Source of the DNA: an uncultured Opitutaceae bacterium
GTDB lineage: Bacteria; Verrucomicrobiota; Verrucomicrobiia; Opitutales; Opitutaceae
Length of the DNA stretch: 61,552 bases
Assembly (NCBI GenBank): GCA_937958045.1
Contig: CALFXL010000040.1
Span: forward strand, 1 to 61,552
Direction: 5' to 3'
Shown: one piece after another, positions 1 through 9,242 of the stretch
How positions within the stretch are numbered: position 1 is the stretch's first letter
How the letters are laid out: each line of letters begins with the position of its first letter
Translations under genes and position numbers: made by a program
The notes under the pieces: model-generated
Told to the model about the DNA's origin: nothing
The model's database searches: none
The model's input: the letters and a program-made list of their open reading frames with translations, nothing else

Positions 1-1
1 G

Positions 2-322
2 CCGGGCATGCTTTCCAAACACTACAGCCCGCGCTCGCCGATTCAGTTGCATCGCACGCTCGACGCGAAACTCGTGCGTGAGCTGCCCGCGGACGAAGTG
101 GCGCTTTATTTGTTCAAACCGACGGGCGTGAAAGCGGCGGGCAATGTACGTTGGCTGGCGGAGCGCGGTGATCTGCGTCAGGCAGGACGCCGTTTATTCG
201 CGACCTTGCGCGCGCTCGACGATGGACGCTGGAAATGTATTCACGCCGAGCTCGCGCCGGGCGGCGACGGATTCGCGTTGGCGATCAACGACCGGCTCAC
301 GCGCGCGGCGGCGAAACGGTGA
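2..322 (+). CDS. L-threonylcarbamoyladenylate synthase, C-terminal (Sua5) domain, 5' truncated by window edge
   Basis: The reading frame is open to the first base and begins PGMLSKHYSPRSP, which matches the linker between the YrdC-like catalytic domain and the Sua5 domain (family pattern PGM-x-x-HYxPRTP). The end, FALAINDRLTRAA, matches the conserved Sua5 C-terminus (GxAINDRLxRAA). The family makes threonylcarbamoyl-AMP for the t6A37 modification of ANN-decoding tRNAs, in the cytoplasm. About 107 residues are visible; the catalytic domain lies upstream of the window. The internal ATG at 8 is not a real start, because the conserved PG just before it is in frame. Confidence 0.8.
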   Translation, partial: PGMLSKHYSPRSPIQLHRTLDAKLVRELPADEVALYLFKPTGVKAAGNVRWLAERGDLRQAGRRLFATLRALDDGRWKCIHAELAPGGDGFALAINDRLTRAAAKR

Positions 323-365
323 GCGAATGAGCGCGGTCGAATGAATGCGCGCGCGGACCGTGTGA

Positions 366-2579
366 TCATCGCAGCGGAGAGCGCGTGTCGTTGTCGTCTT
401 TTTTCGACATGACGACGTAGTAGTCCTTGTACGACTTGTCGTAGTACTGGCCGTAGTAATAACCGGACACGCTCAGATTCAGGCCATTGAGCACGGCGCC
501 GAAGTTGGGGATCGGCGATTCGAGCAACCGGCGGGCGGCGTATTGCGCGGCGCGGCGGCGGACCTTGTTGAAGAAGACGGTGAAAATGGAGCCGTCCATC
601 AACGGGAGAATGATGAGCGCGTCGCTGACCGCGGCGACGGGCGGAGTATCGATAAAAACGCGATCATAACGCGTGCGCAGGTCGGCGATCATCTGTTCGA
701 AGCCGACGCTGTTGAGCACCTGTGTGGGATTTTTGGCGCGGCCGCCGGTGGGGATGATGTCGAGATTAGGATGCGGGCCGTTGACGACGACATCTTCCAC
801 GCGCGCTTCTCCGCCGCACAGATCGATGACGCCGACCTGATTATTGATGCGAAAGGCCTTGTGGACAGCGGGGCGACGGAGATCGCAATCGACGATGACG
901 ACCTTTTCGCCATGAGCCGCGAACGTGAGCGCTAGATTGGCGGTGGTGAAGGACTTGCCTTCGCCCGGGATCGTGCTGGTGACGAGAATGCAACGCGCCT
1001 GACGACTTTGATCTTTGAGGCGCAGGCTGGAATGAAGCGTGAGAAACGCTTCGGAAACCTGACGGTCGGCGTGGTTGAGGACGATCTGCGCTTTCTCGTG
1101 CGGCGGCATTTTGCGCACGTGCGGAATGATGCCGAGCAGGCGCAGGCCCATGAGCGCTTCGATGTCGAACGAGCTCTTCACGCGGTCGTCGATGAACGCG
1201 ACGAAGAAGGCGACCGCGAGGCCGAGGCCGAGTCCGCCGAAGAGACCGAGGCCGAGGTTGAGCAGGATGTCGGGCTTGACGTAGTGCTCCGGCTGCGACG
1301 GCAGCGCGCGATCGATCACACGGGCGTTTTGGGTGTCGAGCGTGCTGGACATCGTGGTCTCGCGCATGCGGCCCATGAGATGTTGGAGCACTTGCTCCTC
1401 GATGCGCAGTTCGCGATCGAGGCTTTCAAATTCGAGACCGGCGCGGTCGATGTTGAGGGATTCGCTTTCCTGTTGGGCGAGACTGGCGCGGGCTTCCTCG
1501 GCGCTGCGACGGGCCGCGTGATAATCGCCTTCGATGATCGCCGCGGCTTCATCGGTTGCGCGCGCGAGCTCGGTTTCGATCTGCGCGAGCGTGCTCTGCG
1601 CATCGATCATGCTCGGGTGTTTGGCGCGATAGCGTTCGCTCAATTTCGCGATGAGCACCTTTTGCTCGGTCTGGCGTTTCTTCAGTTCGGCGATGATGGG
1701 CTGAGAAGCGATGAACGAAAGTTCGGTGAGGCTCGTGCCGTTTTCGCGCGCACGCTCGATTTGTCGCCAACGCACTTCCGCGTCCTTGAACCGGGCTTCG
1801 GACTGCGTGAGCAGGAGGTTTCGGGCTTTGAGCGTTTCGGTGATGATGTCGCGGCGCTGATCGAGCGAAACCATCTTGTGCGTTTCGCGGTAAGTCTGGA
1901 GACGCGCGGCGAGTTCCTCGACCTTCTTGCGTTGTTCGTTGACGCGGGCGCGGAGCTCATCGACGGCCTTCATCGATTCGTCGATGCGGACGCGCGAGTT
2001 GTACGAGATAAACTCGTCCACAAACATGTTCGCGATCTCCGCGGCCATGACGCGATCGGGGTGACGATATTGCACCTCGATGATGCGGCTGTTGCGGCGC
2101 GGATTGATGCGGCGGTTTTGATAAAGCACCTCGGCGGGCGTGAGCGGTTCCTGGCCGCTGTCGCTGAGGTACGGCGCCATGAACTGAGTGAGTTTTTCGC
2201 CGGTGAGACGCTCGGAGACTTTTTGGATGATCGTCGCGCTCTCGAGGATTTGCGCGATGGTGTTGAGGTCCTCGAACGAGCGCGCTTCGTTGTCCACCAC
2301 GGCCTGGACTTTCAGCACGGTGGGATCGCGCGGGAGGATCTGCACGAGCGCGCGCGACTGGTAGATTTTGGTCTGCGAGCGCGTGTAGATGAGCGTCGAA
2401 ACAAAAACGACGAGGAAGACCGCGACGATGTACCAGATGCGCTCGCGGAGGATGAGCAGGTAGTCGCGGAAACCGCGTTGTGCGGGCGGCTCGGGATAGG
2501 CGCTGTACGGACCATAGCCGTAAGCGTCGGGCGAGGGTTCGTGGCCGCCGGGGGAAGCTGGAGGGACGGAAGAATTCAT
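366..2579 (-). CDS. Wzc-like polysaccharide co-polymerase / BY-type tyrosine autokinase
   Basis: 737 residues. The N-terminus has a proline-rich cytoplasmic stretch, a membrane segment near residues 47-67 and a Wzz-type periplasmic domain with long coiled-coil content (about 180-400). A second membrane segment (LGLGLFGGLGLGLAVAFFVAF) follows, then a cytoplasmic kinase domain with Walker A PGEGKS (about 538), Walker A' VVIVDCDLRRP and Walker B VFIDTPP. The C-tail is a tyrosine cluster (YYYGQYYDKSYKDYYV), the expected autophosphorylation site of BY kinases. The family controls chain length and export of exopolysaccharide at the inner membrane. It starts 5 nt after the stop of the Wza-like gene, so the two are co-transcribed. 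No odd features. Confidence 0.93.
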   Translation of the reverse strand: MNSSVPPASPGGHEPSPDAYGYGPYSAYPEPPAQRGFRDYLLILRERIWYIVAVFLVVFVSTLIYTRSQTKIYQSRALVQILPRDPTVLKVQAVVDNEARSFEDLNTIAQILESATIIQKVSERLTGEKLTQFMAPYLSDSGQEPLTPAEVLYQNRRINPRRNSRIIEVQYRHPDRVMAAEIANMFVDEFISYNSRVRIDESMKAVDELRARVNEQRKKVEELAARLQTYRETHKMVSLDQRRDIITETLKARNLLLTQSEARFKDAEVRWRQIERARENGTSLTELSFIASQPIIAELKKRQTEQKVLIAKLSERYRAKHPSMIDAQSTLAQIETELARATDEAAAIIEGDYHAARRSAEEARASLAQQESESLNIDRAGLEFESLDRELRIEEQVLQHLMGRMRETTMSSTLDTQNARVIDRALPSQPEHYVKPDILLNLGLGLFGGLGLGLAVAFFVAFIDDRVKSSFDIEALMGLRLLGIIPHVRKMPPHEKAQIVLNHADRQVSEAFLTLHSSLRLKDQSRQARCILVTSTIPGEGKSFTTANLALTFAAHGEKVVIVDCDLRRPAVHKAFRINNQVGVIDLCGGEARVEDVVVNGPHPNLDIIPTGGRAKNPTQVLNSVGFEQMIADLRTRYDRVFIDTPPVAAVSDALIILPLMDGSIFTVFFNKVRRRAAQYAARRLLESPIPNFGAVLNGLNLSVSGYYYGQYYDKSYKDYYVVMSKKDDNDTRSPLR

Positions 2580-2584
2580 GGCGG

Positions 2585-3187
2585 TCAGAACACGCGTTCA
2601 GGCACGTAGATGTTATCTCCCGGCTGGAGCAACCAGGCTTCGGAGGAAGTGCCGCGGATGAGGAGGTCGGCGTTGATCTCGAACGTTTCCGATTCGCCGT
2701 TGGGTTTGGCGCGGGTGAGCTGTACGCGCTTGCGATCGGCGAGACGGTTGAAACCGCCGGCGCGCGTGATGGCGTCGAGCAGCGAGAGACGTTGCTCCTG
2801 CGGGAAAGGAACGGCGCCGGGATTATTGACGTTGCCCATGACGTTCACCGTGCGTTTCGCGTATTCGATCACGACGAGCGTGATCTGCGGGTTGACCAGG
2901 AAGTCGCGGTCGTAGCGCTCGCGGATGATCTGCTCGGCCTGGCGCAGGGTTTTATTGCGGAGATCGACCTGCTCGATGAGCGGGAGCGTGATCGTGCCTT
3001 CGCGCGAGATGCGGACCTCGCGGAGCAAGTCGGGTTCTTGGAAAACTTGGACGCGGATGAGATCTTGCGGCTGGAGGAGATAATCGCCGTCGGCCGTGGC
3101 AGGCGCAGGCGTTTCGGCGGCGAAAAGTGGACGCAGAAGAAAACCGGCCAGCAGGAATAGCCGAAGTAGAGGCGAGAAGCGGAGCAT
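2585..3187 (-). CDS. Wza-like polysaccharide export protein (Poly_export/SLBB)
   Basis: 200 residues. A signal peptide with a hydrophobic run (LLRLFLLAGFLLRPLFA, cleavage probably at FAAE) precedes a Poly_export domain (DYLLQPQDLIRVQVFQEPDL) and an SLBB-type repeat (VNVMGNVNNPGAVPFP). The family forms the outer-membrane or periplasmic part of the capsule/exopolysaccharide translocon and partners Wzc-like kinases, encoded 5 nt downstream. It is shorter than E. coli Wza (about 380 aa), as usual for single-SLBB members. No Shine-Dalgarno is visible: the ATG lies 5 nt after a perfect 10-bp hairpin and T-tract (3188-3219), which is listed separately. Confidence 0.88.
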   Translation of the reverse strand: MLRFSPLLRLFLLAGFLLRPLFAAETPAPATADGDYLLQPQDLIRVQVFQEPDLLREVRISREGTITLPLIEQVDLRNKTLRQAEQIIRERYDRDFLVNPQITLVVIEYAKRTVNVMGNVNNPGAVPFPQEQRLSLLDAITRAGGFNRLADRKRVQLTRAKPNGESETFEINADLLIRGTSSEAWLLQPGDNIYVPERVF

Positions 3188-3219
3188 AGAAAAGCCGCGC
3201 GAATGTTCGTCGCGCGGCT
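3188..3219 (-). terminator. Hairpin with T-tract between the beta-barrel gene and the Wza-like gene
   Basis: Arms 3193-3202 and 3210-3219 are perfect 10-bp complements with a 7-nt loop. On the minus strand they are followed by TTTTCT and then directly by the ATG of the export gene at 3187. This has the form of a Rho-independent terminator or attenuator placed on a translation start. Confidence 0.7.
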
Positions 3220-3247
3220 GGTCAGGTCAAGAGAGGGGACAAATCGT

Positions 3248-4384
3248 TTAGAAGCGAACCGAGGCGCCGAGCTGGATCACGCTATTGTCGAAATCCGCGC
3301 TGCGGGTGCGTCCGTCGGTGTCGGTGAACGAGAGATTCGAATCGTTGGTGCGGTAGTGGTAACTCGCGTGGAGCGTCGTATGCGTGCTGACGCGGTAGCC
3401 GATGCGCACGGAAGCCTCGATGTAGTCGTCTTCGCGGCCGTTGAAATACTCGAGCGTCTGGAAGGTGAGTGCGGCGGTGCCTTCCCACTGGGCGTTGAAG
3501 TTGGTCTTGATCGACGGCGTGATGCTCAGGCTCTTTTGCGAAATGCCTTCCACGCTGGTGCGAAAGTCGTTGATGACCGACAAGGCGAAGGCGGTTTTTT
3601 CGGTGAGAAGATATTGGAGATCGGCGAGCGCACCGATCGAGGATTCGTCGCCGCCGGCGTCGAGTTCGCGCTGATTGAAACCGACGCTGAAGTAGCCGCT
3701 GAACTTCGGCGTAAAATCGCCGCGCGCGCCGAGGTTGTAATAAAAATCCTCGGAGTAGTTGGAGTTGCCGGTGAGACCGGTGCGGCGATAGCGCACGCCC
3801 GCGCTCAGGTCGATTTTCTCGCTGATCGAATAGTAATAGTTCAGCGGGAAAGCGGTCTCGCGGATGTCGACGTAGGCGGAATCGGCGTAGTCCGTATCTT
3901 CGTAGGCGATACCGACGACGACGGAGCTTTTGTCGGAAAGACTGACTTGCGAATCGAGCCGGCCGGAAAAGACATCGCGGCGGATCAACGTGGCACCGCG
4001 CACATCGCGCGTGCTTTGGTTGAGTTCGCGGAAGGAAAGATCGAAAAGGATCTTGGTCTTTGCGTCGTCGAAGCGCGTGGCGAGGGCGGCGGAAAACAAC
4101 TCGTCGTCGAGCGAGTCGTTATCGAGGAAACGAATGAAGGTTTCGCCCGCTTCGACCGAGCCGTTGAACAACGCGCCCTGTCCGAAGACGAAGCGCAGTC
4201 CAGGTGTCAGTTCGAAGATGGTGTCGTCGGTTTCGTCGAGATCGGTGAGGAAGACATTGTCGTCCGCCCGGGCATTGAGCGAGCCGGTGACAAAAAGCTC
4301 GGCGGTTTCGCCGATGCGCGTGAGGGCGGAGGCGGAAGCGCAAAGGCCGGCCAGAAGGATCGCGCCGAGGGCAAGGTTCTTCAT
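3248..4384 (-). CDS. Putative outer-membrane beta-barrel protein of the exopolysaccharide locus
   Basis: 378 residues with a signal peptide (MKNLALGAILLAGLCASASA). The rest is alternating amphipathic strands and ends in aromatic Phe (QLGASVRF), typical of outer-membrane barrels. Repeated Tyr/Asp/Asn-rich strand-turn units (for example YYYSISEKIDLSAGVRYRR) suggest about 16-18 strands. It resembles the BBP2-type putative porins common in exopolysaccharide clusters of PEP-CTERM bacteria. The neighbouring export genes suggest a role in polysaccharide secretion across the outer membrane, but no substrate can be read from sequence. It is separated from the next gene by a terminator-like hairpin, so it may be expressed at a different level. 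Confidence 0.75.
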   Translation of the reverse strand: MKNLALGAILLAGLCASASALTRIGETAELFVTGSLNARADDNVFLTDLDETDDTIFELTPGLRFVFGQGALFNGSVEAGETFIRFLDNDSLDDELFSAALATRFDDAKTKILFDLSFRELNQSTRDVRGATLIRRDVFSGRLDSQVSLSDKSSVVVGIAYEDTDYADSAYVDIRETAFPLNYYYSISEKIDLSAGVRYRRTGLTGNSNYSEDFYYNLGARGDFTPKFSGYFSVGFNQRELDAGGDESSIGALADLQYLLTEKTAFALSVINDFRTSVEGISQKSLSITPSIKTNFNAQWEGTAALTFQTLEYFNGREDDYIEASVRIGYRVSTHTTLHASYHYRTNDSNLSFTDTDGRTRSADFDNSVIQLGASVRF

Positions 4385-4421
4385 GCGGATGATTGGGGTG
4401 TATTGAAAAATTGACTACAGA

Positions 4422-4991
4422 TTATTGTGACGGGCTCACGATCACCGACGGACGTTGTACGGGAAAATCGCTGCTGGTGGCGGCGGCGGCGCGGATTGTG
4501 TCGGTCGCGGAAGGCGCAGCGGAGGCGGCGGCCTGCTCGATCACGGGACGGGCGGAAGGCGCGGCATTGGAGGCCGAGACGACGACGGCGACGACGAGTT
4601 GCGATTTCACTTCGGGCGCGGTCGAGGGCGGGATGGCGTCGATCGCCGCGGTGGTGAGATCGGAGGCGAGTTTCGAAGTCGCGGCCGGGCTGAGATTGGG
4701 AGAAAGAACCGCGAAGGCTTGGCGCACGGCGGTCGGCGCGATTTCCGGCACGGCGGCGACGGCGGCCTTGAGGATGGCCTCGACCTGATCGGGCGCGGCG
4801 GCGAACGCGGCTTTGAGAATTTCGGAGGCCTGCGCCTGATTGGCGGAGGCGGCTTCGGCGACCACCGCGGGAGCGCTGGCGGGATCGGCTTTGATTTCGG
4901 CGAGGACGGCGTCGATGACAGGATCGGCGGCGTGGCTAATCAGACCGCTGACGCAGAGTGTGAGGGCGAACAAGGTGGCGCGCGTTTTCAT
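4422..4991 (-). CDS. Ala-rich secreted protein, function unknown
   Basis: 189 residues from the ATG at 4991, chosen because it begins a clean signal peptide (MKTRATLFALTLCVSGLISHA^AD). A start 57 nt upstream would put 19 residues before it. The mature part is helical and extremely rich in Ala, Ser, Pro and Val (runs such as AAPDQVEAILKAAVAAVPEI), with roughly repeated 15-20-residue helices and no Cys. I do not recognise the family. It lies just upstream of the beta-barrel gene (37 nt gap), so it may be a periplasmic companion of the export locus. Confidence 0.6.
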   Translation of the reverse strand: MKTRATLFALTLCVSGLISHAADPVIDAVLAEIKADPASAPAVVAEAASANQAQASEILKAAFAAAPDQVEAILKAAVAAVPEIAPTAVRQAFAVLSPNLSPAATSKLASDLTTAAIDAIPPSTAPEVKSQLVVAVVVSASNAAPSARPVIEQAAASAAPSATDTIRAAAATSSDFPVQRPSVIVSPSQ

Positions 4992-5128
4992 GACGAGTTG
5001 GGTTGAGAACGGCACAAAGGAGCCGTTGAGAAGGGAAAGTTTTCGCACAGAAAGTGTAAGGATTGCTTAACGTAATCGAGTCCCGCTGTTTTCCGTATTG
5101 GGTTTTTACCTGAATTTGCCAACACCCC

Positions 5129-6808
5129 ATGTCGTCCCCGTATAAGAAATCTGATGCCAGTGGTTTGAAACAAAGGCCTGGCGACCGGGCGCGGGAAGCA
5201 CGTGGCTGGGAAAAACTATTCCCGATATTCATTCATCGCAACAGCGAGGGCGTGCAGGTGGTCGTGTATTGGTCGCGTCTGTTGATGACGCTGCTGATCT
5301 TCGCATTGGTGTCGCTCGCGACGCTGCCGTTCGCGGCGTGGGCGTATGTTTATTTTTACCGCAGCGTGAAGACGGTGAATTACCTGCACCTTGCGCTGCC
5401 ATGGCGTTGGGACGAATACCGCGTGTTGCGTGGTGCGCATTACATCGAAGGTGCGAAGGAACTGCTGGCGACGGAGCAATGGCGCGGGGCTTACCTGAAT
5501 CTTCGCGTGGGGCTGCAGAAAGATCCGGCCAATCGCGAAGGCCGGCTGATGCTCGCGCATTTCTATAGCATGCTACGCCGCTACGAAGTCGCGGAGGAAA
5601 CGCTGGTCGAAGGCCTCGCGTACCATCGAAACGACGGAAGTTATTTGCAGGCGATGATGCAGTTCCTGCTGCGATTGCAGAGCGACGATCGCGTGATCGC
5701 TGTCGCGAGCTCGCTCATCGAATCGCCCGATGTATTGGAAACGGTGAAACGCAGCGCCGCGTATTACGCGGCGACGGCGCATGTATATCGCGGGCGTTAC
5801 GATACCGCGGAGACATTGATCGAAGCGCATCAGCTCGCGGGCATTCGCGAAGGGCGGATGTTGTTGGCGCGCATCGATTGGGAATGCGGTTATCCGGAAC
5901 TGGCGCTGCTCAAACTTCGCCAGCTTCGCGCGCTGCGCCCGGCCGATGACGAAGTCGCGGGCATGGAAGCGGGCTATTTGCGCGAGGCAGGACGCTTTGA
6001 TGAAGCGCGACGACTTAATCTGCTCCGTCAAATTTCCTCCCCGAAGTCGGCCGAACCACGGATCGAGCTGCTGCGTTTACTCACGGAAACCGGCGACGAG
6101 TCGGCTGCCGCGCGCGAGATCGAAGACCTCTGGAGGGATTTCAGCGATGATGCGTCGGCACTGTATTCATTGGCTGAATACGCGGCCAATCGCGGCGAGA
6201 CGGCGTTGGTGCGGCGGGTGTATGAACACTGCCGTCTGCGCAATATGCCGTGGGACGTCCCCGCGCTGCTGACGGTCGAATCGTGTATTGTCGGCGGCCG
6301 CTATCAGGAAGGACTCGATCGCGCGCGCGAACTTTTGCGCGAAAATCCGGAGTGGAGCCGTAGGCACTATGCGTTGTTCAACGGCCTGCAGGCCATCGCG
6401 CTGCACGGACTCGGCGACCGTCAGGCGGCGCAGTTGTTTGTGAGGAATTTTTTGGGTCAAGCCGATGTGCGCAGCGATCAACTGGCGTCCGTGTCGCGCC
6501 GTTTGATGAAAGTCGGCGCACCGAACGATGCGCGTGAGATGCTCGCGCGCGCCGTGCAGAATGATCCGCTCAATCAGGCCGCGCTCTCGCAATTGATCGA
6601 ACTCGATCTCGACGCCGGTCGCGTCGATGCGGTGCCTGCGGCGGTGCGGAAACTGATCACCATGCGGCGTCCATCGCCTGAATTGCTCGCGCGTGCACGT
6701 CGAGAACTCGGACGTGACCGCTGGCTGTTCGTGGAAGGACGCACGCCCGCGCTGCGAGCATTGGAGAAGGCGCTCGCCGGAGCGCCGGGCGGCAGCGCGA
6801 CGCTGTAG
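5129..6808 (+). CDS. TPR-repeat protein with N-terminal membrane anchor
   Basis: 559 residues. A cytoplasmic, charged N-terminus of about 45 residues is followed by one membrane segment (LLMTLLIFALVSLATLPFAA, about 49-68). Then come many 34-residue helical repeats (for example EGRLMLAHFYSMLRRYEVAEETLVEGL), arranged as a superhelix. Such proteins usually scaffold assemblies; its position beside, and divergent from, the exopolysaccharide genes suggests a role in that machinery or in envelope assembly. No catalytic motif is seen. Confidence 0.65.
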   Translation: MSSPYKKSDASGLKQRPGDRAREARGWEKLFPIFIHRNSEGVQVVVYWSRLLMTLLIFALVSLATLPFAAWAYVYFYRSVKTVNYLHLALPWRWDEYRVLRGAHYIEGAKELLATEQWRGAYLNLRVGLQKDPANREGRLMLAHFYSMLRRYEVAEETLVEGLAYHRNDGSYLQAMMQFLLRLQSDDRVIAVASSLIESPDVLETVKRSAAYYAATAHVYRGRYDTAETLIEAHQLAGIREGRMLLARIDWECGYPELALLKLRQLRALRPADDEVAGMEAGYLREAGRFDEARRLNLLRQISSPKSAEPRIELLRLLTETGDESAAAREIEDLWRDFSDDASALYSLAEYAANRGETALVRRVYEHCRLRNMPWDVPALLTVESCIVGGRYQEGLDRARELLRENPEWSRRHYALFNGLQAIALHGLGDRQAAQLFVRNFLGQADVRSDQLASVSRRLMKVGAPNDAREMLARAVQNDPLNQAALSQLIELDLDAGRVDAVPAAVRKLITMRRPSPELLARARRELGRDRWLFVEGRTPALRALEKALAGAPGGSATL

Positions 6809-6830
6809 TTGAATTTCAACTACACTCGTT

Positions 6831-7919
6831 TCAACGCGAGGCGGCGAGCTCGGCGAGAAGACGTTCGTTTTGTTCGCGCGAACCGACCGTGATGCGCAGC
6901 CATTCGGGCATGCCGTACGGTTTCATCGGACGCACGATCACACCGCGCTGCTGAAGCACTTCGAAGATGCGGGCGCCATCGCCGACGCGGGCGAGGATGA
7001 AGTTGGCCACGCTGGGCACGTATTCGATGCCGAGCTTTTGGAAACCAGCTTCGAGCTGCGCGAGGCCTTCGCGGTTTTTGCGTGCGCAGTCGCGCGCGAA
7101 CGACTGATCGTCGAGCGCCGCGATGGCGGCGGCTTGGGCGAGCGCGTTGACGTTGAACGGCTGACGAACGCGGTTGAGCAGACCCGCGAATTCGGCGCTG
7201 GTGTACGCGTAGCCGACGCGCAGCGACGCGAGTCCGTAGATTTTGGAAAACGTGCGCATGCAAATGACCTTGCGGCCTTCCGCGATGAGCGGGCGCAGAT
7301 CGGGCGGGTTGTCCAAAAACTCGGCGTAAGCCTCGTCGTAGGCAAAGACGACGTGCGGCGGCAGCGCGCGAACGAAGGCGATGATTTCCTCCTCGGAGTT
7401 GGCCGTGCCGGTCGGATTGTTGGGGCTGGGAAGGAAAACCAGTTTGGTCGCCGGCGTGACGGCGCGCAGCAAAGCGCCGAGATCGTGGCGATGGTTGACG
7501 AGCGGGACTTCGATGGGGCGCGCGCCAAACAGAAGCGCGACCAGTTTGTACACGGCGAACGCGGGATTGCCCATCACGACCTCATCGCCGGGGCCGAGCA
7601 ATGCGTGGCCGAGCAACTCGATGATTTCGTTCGAGCCGTTGCCGATGATGAGTTGATCGGGCGAAAGAGAAAATTCCGTCGCGAGGCGTGCGCGCAGGGC
7701 GACGCATCCCCCATCTGGATACAACTCGGCCTGCTCGAGTGCGCGCGCTGCGGCGGCGACCGCCTTGGGCGAGGGGCCGAAGGGATTTTCGTTGGACGCG
7801 AGTTTGATGATGCTCGCGGGATTGAGGCCCAGTTCGCGGGCGACGTCCTCGATCGGTTTGCCCGGCTCGTAAACGGGTTGTTTGAGGACGGAGGGTTTGA
7901 CGAGCTCTTGGAAGGTCAT
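6831..7919 (-). CDS. hisC: Histidinol-phosphate aminotransferase
   Basis: 362 residues, the usual HisC length. The PLP-dependent fold type I aminotransferase motifs are present: KLASNENPFGPSP near the N-terminus, IIGNGSNEII (cofactor phosphate), FLPSPNNPTGT, FAYDEAYAEF (Asp that binds the pyridine N) and TFSKIYGLASLRVGYAY with the Schiff-base Lys. The enzyme converts imidazole-acetol phosphate and glutamate to histidinol phosphate; some members also act on aromatic amino acids. It is the last gene of a minus-strand set with a ketoacyl synthase and acyl carrier protein, not in a his operon. Confidence 0.92.
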   Translation of the reverse strand: MTFQELVKPSVLKQPVYEPGKPIEDVARELGLNPASIIKLASNENPFGPSPKAVAAAARALEQAELYPDGGCVALRARLATEFSLSPDQLIIGNGSNEIIELLGHALLGPGDEVVMGNPAFAVYKLVALLFGARPIEVPLVNHRHDLGALLRAVTPATKLVFLPSPNNPTGTANSEEEIIAFVRALPPHVVFAYDEAYAEFLDNPPDLRPLIAEGRKVICMRTFSKIYGLASLRVGYAYTSAEFAGLLNRVRQPFNVNALAQAAAIAALDDQSFARDCARKNREGLAQLEAGFQKLGIEYVPSVANFILARVGDGARIFEVLQQRGVIVRPMKPYGMPEWLRITVGSREQNERLLAELAASR

Positions 7920-7971
7920 GGCGAAACGAGGGCGAAATCAGGACTGAGTTGGAGATTGGTGGATGATCCGG

Positions 7972-9234
7972 TCAGTCGGATTTGAGGATAAGGCAGACAT
8001 TGCTGCCGCCGAATCCGCTGCTGTTTTTTAGGACGACGCGCGGCGAGCGCGCGAGGGTTTCTCGCGGCAGTTCGAGTCCGGCGCAGGCGGAATCGATGTC
8101 GGCGAGATGGGCGTTGCCGGGGATGAAACCTTCTTTCATCGCGAGCGCGCAGAAGGCGGTCTCCATCGCGCCTGCCATGGAAAGCCCGTGGCCGGTCAGA
8201 CCCTTGGTGCTGCTGACGGCGGGGCGGTGTCCGGAGGTGGAAAACAACTCGCGCAAGGCGAGCGCTTCGGCGGCGTCGCCCGCGGGCGTGGACGTGGCGT
8301 GCGCGTTTACGTATTCGATCTCTGAATACGCGATGTCGGCGTCTTTCACGGCGCGTTCCATCGCGGCGCGAAGTCCGGCGCCGTCGGGACGCGGAGCGGC
8401 GACATTGTAGCCGTCGGAGGCCTGGCCCCAGCCGGCGATGGTGGCATAGATGGTCGCGCCGCGACGAAGGGCGGTTTCGCGTTCTTCGACGATGAGCGCG
8501 ACCGCTCCGCCGGTGCCGACGAAGCCGTCGCGCGATTTGTCGAAGGGTCGCGAGGCGGTGGCGGGATCGGGATTGGTCGAGAGCGCGCGCATGGCGGCGA
8601 ACGGCAGAACCGTCTCGGCGTTGAGCTCCTCGGCGCCGACGACGATCATGCGTTGCTGACGACCGAGACGGATCTCGTCGCAGGCGTAACCAAGCGCATG
8701 GGTGGACGAGGCGCAGGCGGAGACGAAACCAGTGACCGGACCGGCGATGCGGAAGTGCGCGGCGAGGTTGAAATTGAGGGTGCCAGCAATCGACGAAACC
8801 ACGCCCATCGGGTGTCCGCGGTCGAAATTAACCGCGGTGGATTGGGCGAGGTGATGGTGCAGGAGAAACGCCGAACCGGCGGACGCGCAGAAGAGTCCGG
8901 TTTGACCGTCGGAGATGTCGTCGGGTTTGAGGCCGGCGTCGGCGAGCGCCTGCTCAAGCGCGCAAAACGCGTACACGCCGTGCGGCGCGAGACCGCGGAG
9001 CGTTTCGCGCGGGATGTCGTAGCGATCGGGCCATGACCAATCGCGTGAGCTTGGCGAAGCGACATCGAAGTCGCGCACGGGGGCGGCGACTTTGACTGCG
9101 AGGTTCGGGTTGCCGCAAAAATCAAAGCACGTCATCCCGTGCAGGCCTTCGCGAAGGCTTCGCGAAACCGCGGTGCGATCGTTGCCGATGCTGGTGATGA
9201 AACCGAGGCCGGTGATGACGGCTGTGCGGGACAT
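7972..9234 (-). CDS. Beta-ketoacyl-ACP synthase (FabF/KAS II-like)
   Basis: 420 residues with the full thiolase-fold synthase active site: the nucleophile Cys in VSACASSTHALGYA, His in VNAHATSTPAGDA, and Lys/His in STKGLTGHGLSMAGAMET. It is therefore a catalytic condensing enzyme and not a chain-length factor. It starts 8 nt after the stop of an acyl carrier protein gene. The pairing away from other fab genes suggests a dedicated acyl chain, not bulk fatty-acid synthesis, but FabF proper cannot be ruled out. Confidence 0.88.
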   Translation of the reverse strand: MSRTAVITGLGFITSIGNDRTAVSRSLREGLHGMTCFDFCGNPNLAVKVAAPVRDFDVASPSSRDWSWPDRYDIPRETLRGLAPHGVYAFCALEQALADAGLKPDDISDGQTGLFCASAGSAFLLHHHLAQSTAVNFDRGHPMGVVSSIAGTLNFNLAAHFRIAGPVTGFVSACASSTHALGYACDEIRLGRQQRMIVVGAEELNAETVLPFAAMRALSTNPDPATASRPFDKSRDGFVGTGGAVALIVEERETALRRGATIYATIAGWGQASDGYNVAAPRPDGAGLRAAMERAVKDADIAYSEIEYVNAHATSTPAGDAAEALALRELFSTSGHRPAVSSTKGLTGHGLSMAGAMETAFCALAMKEGFIPGNAHLADIDSACAGLELPRETLARSPRVVLKNSSGFGGSNVCLILKSD

Positions 9235-9242
9235 GCGAGGCG

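Noticed and set aside
1008..2609. Long plus-strand open frame of 533 codons
   Set aside because: It is antisense to the Wzc-like gene; composition is Arg/Asp/Glu-rich without motifs, as expected for shadows in high-GC genes.
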